From: Gammaproteobacteria bacterium
Lineage (GTDB): Bacteria; Pseudomonadota; Gammaproteobacteria; GCA-001735895
Assembly: GCA_003645435.1 (NCBI GenBank)
Contig: QNFD01000150.1
Location: forward strand, 1 to 6,686
DNA length: 6,686 nt
Direction: 5' to 3'
The notes under the pieces are model-generated. The model did no database searches. It had not been told where the DNA came from and worked only from the letters and a program-made list of their open reading frames with translations. The first letter of the stretch is position 1; the number at the start of each line of letters is the position of its first letter. The translations under genes were made by a program, and so were the position numbers. Shown here piece by piece: positions 5,292 to 6,686 of the stretch.

Positions 5292-6686
5292 TTGACCCAT
5301 CAAAAAATCAACTGTTTGATTGCCCTGCTATTTGTTAGCCTGTTGGGTAATTCGTGGGCGGATGAAAAGCTCGACATGTTGAAAAATATCTCGGCCGCCG
5401 GTGCTCCTGTTTTAACCCTGAAAATGATTGATCAGGCGCAACCAAAGTTCGATGTCGATTTGTTTGAATGGATTTTATGGGAACAGGAAAGATATTCGAT
5501 ACTGAGCCAATGGCAACAGTGGGACGATTTGCTGGTACGCATAGAGGGACTGCCTGGCGATTTACCGGAACAGTTCAAGGCGCAGGTGGCAACCTACAAA
5601 ATCAGGGCGTACCTGGAAATTGGGCAGACCGCCACGGCACGGCAACTGCTGCGAGAGCAGTTGTGGCAGCCAACTGCGGGCGAAGTAACCGAATATCAAA
5701 CCTGGCGTCGTCAGGTCATTGTTAGTTATCTGAAAGATGGCAGGATCGAAGACGCCCGTATTGCGATGTTACGTTTCAATCAGGATTTTGACAGTGAAGA
5801 CGAGGCCTGGCTCATACTGCGAGCTACCGTGTTAATACAGGCGGGTCGTTACGACCAGGCAATTCAGATTTTACAGGTGCTGGATGCCTGGCAGGCCGAA
5901 TTGACCAATCTGCTAGCGCAATACCGGTCAGGAATAACGAGTCACAAAGCGGTATGGGACCTGGTTAAAAGAGAAACAACCAGCAAAGAACTGCAACCAG
6001 GAGAACTGCCAACGCTCTGGGCCCTGGGTTATTACGCGGCGCAGCAAATGTCCGCTGTCGACCGTGTCGTTGCGCTGGAACAACTATTCATGTCAGGCAT
6101 GACCTCGCCTCTCGAGCTTTTTCGAATACCGGCTGATCGCTTATGGGAAGCTTATATCGAATATGCTCAACTTGTCGGTAACCGGTCCGAGTTGCTGGTT
6201 GGAGACGATGCCAAATGGCTTGAGCTTGCTATTAAAGCAACTAAAATCACGCCGGTAAAAGCCCGATCATTGTTTGCTCAATTGATGCTACGAAGCCCCG
6301 ACCGGGAAATTATCAATAGCGCCGCCGAGGGTTATATGCTTAGTTTTGAGGTGGTTGACGAATCCGAGCAGAATCTGCTTAATCAACTGTTTAACAAAAG
6401 TGAGACATTCTCCGATGCGACTGGAATTCCATCATTAATGCGATATCAACTAGTTGACCTGGCGTTAAAAAGGACAGATATCGAAGAAGCGACGCGATTG
6501 ATGTCGGGCCTGAGTTCCTACCCCACCGGTACCAGCCGCTTTAAATGGCAGTTGCGTCAGGCTCGCGTATTAATCCTGGGGGGGCGTTACGAGGAAGGAA
6601 ATCAGATACTGGAGTCCCTCATCAATGAATACCGAGAGCCGACTGCTGAAGATACAGACCGAATTCTACAGGTACTGTTCGATTTG
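5292..6686 (+). CDS. Exported TPR-like repeat protein of unknown function (open at right edge)
   Basis: A frame of 465 codons runs without a stop from TTG 5292 to the last base, so the C-terminus is missing. The start has the AAGGGAG ribosome site; the first in-frame ATG (codon 29) would remove the signal peptide. Residues 1-23 look like a Sec signal peptide: K5, hydrophobic core at about 9-18 (LIALLFVSLL), and likely cleavage after NSWA (20-23). No lipobox Cys is present, so a soluble periplasmic protein is the best guess. The rest is almost wholly helical, with segments like tetratricopeptide or solenoid repeats, for example YLEIGQTATARQLL (107-120), YLKDGRIEDARIAML (146-160), LIQAGRYDQAIQIL (181-194) and LILGGRYEEGNQIL (427-440). 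TPR solenoids usually scaffold protein complexes. I do not recognise the family. The gene sits behind the operon terminator, so it probably has its own promoter, but only weak candidates are visible in 5243-5276. Confidence 0.85.
   Translation, partial: MTHQKINCLIALLFVSLLGNSWADEKLDMLKNISAAGAPVLTLKMIDQAQPKFDVDLFEWILWEQERYSILSQWQQWDDLLVRIEGLPGDLPEQFKAQVATYKIRAYLEIGQTATARQLLREQLWQPTAGEVTEYQTWRRQVIVSYLKDGRIEDARIAMLRFNQDFDSEDEAWLILRATVLIQAGRYDQAIQILQVLDAWQAELTNLLAQYRSGITSHKAVWDLVKRETTSKELQPGELPTLWALGYYAAQQMSAVDRVVALEQLFMSGMTSPLELFRIPADRLWEAYIEYAQLVGNRSELLVGDDAKWLELAIKATKITPVKARSLFAQLMLRSPDREIINSAAEGYMLSFEVVDESEQNLLNQLFNKSETFSDATGIPSLMRYQLVDLALKRTDIEEATRLMSGLSSYPTGTSRFKWQLRQARVLILGGRYEEGNQILESLINEYREPTAEDTDRILQVLFDL

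Noticed and set aside
5468..5725. Plus-strand 85-codon ATG frame
   Set aside because: It lies inside the TPR-like gene in another frame; the larger frame has a signal peptide, ribosome site and repeat pattern.

Overview
The window is chromosomal DNA of moderate GC content. It almost certainly comes from a gammaproteobacterium that is not an enteric. The evidence is the order ffh, rpsP, rimM, trmD, rplS, with proteins that closely resemble E. coli Ffh, S16, RimM, TrmD and L19 as I remember them, and a leftward ypjD-type gene beside ffh. No phage, IS, CRISPR, tRNA or rRNA signal was seen.

Layout. Positions 1-434 (minus strand) hold the N-terminal part of a YpjD/CcsA-like membrane protein, cut by the left edge. 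Positions 435-783 are a divergent intergenic region rich in short palindromes and direct repeats. Positions 784-1548 encode a metallo-beta-lactamase-fold hydrolase, most like class II cyclic-nucleotide phosphodiesterases, followed by a weak intrinsic terminator. A strong extended -10 promoter then leads into ffh (1730-3094), the protein subunit of the signal recognition particle. A second promoter and a leader hairpin precede the rpsP-rimM-trmD-rplS operon (3241-5182), which ends at a clear Rho-independent terminator (5209-5242). From 5292 to the right edge a long frame stays open. It encodes a secreted TPR-like protein that starts at TTG with a good Shine-Dalgarno sequence. It has no usable ATG at its 5' end and is easily missed.

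How the genes relate. Ffh delivers nascent membrane proteins to the membrane. S16 and L19 are ribosomal proteins, RimM matures the 30S head around S16/S19, and TrmD makes m1G37 in tRNA to prevent frameshifting, so the core is a translation and export block. The hydrolase, the YpjD-like protein and the TPR protein are neighbours with separate signals, and the sequence shows no functional link.

Nothing here amounts to a convincing new system. The points most worth a second look are the TTG-started exported protein, a 12-bp repeat with 13-bp period at the rimM/trmD junction, the hydrolase gene next to ffh, and several unexplained inverted repeats in leader and intergenic regions.
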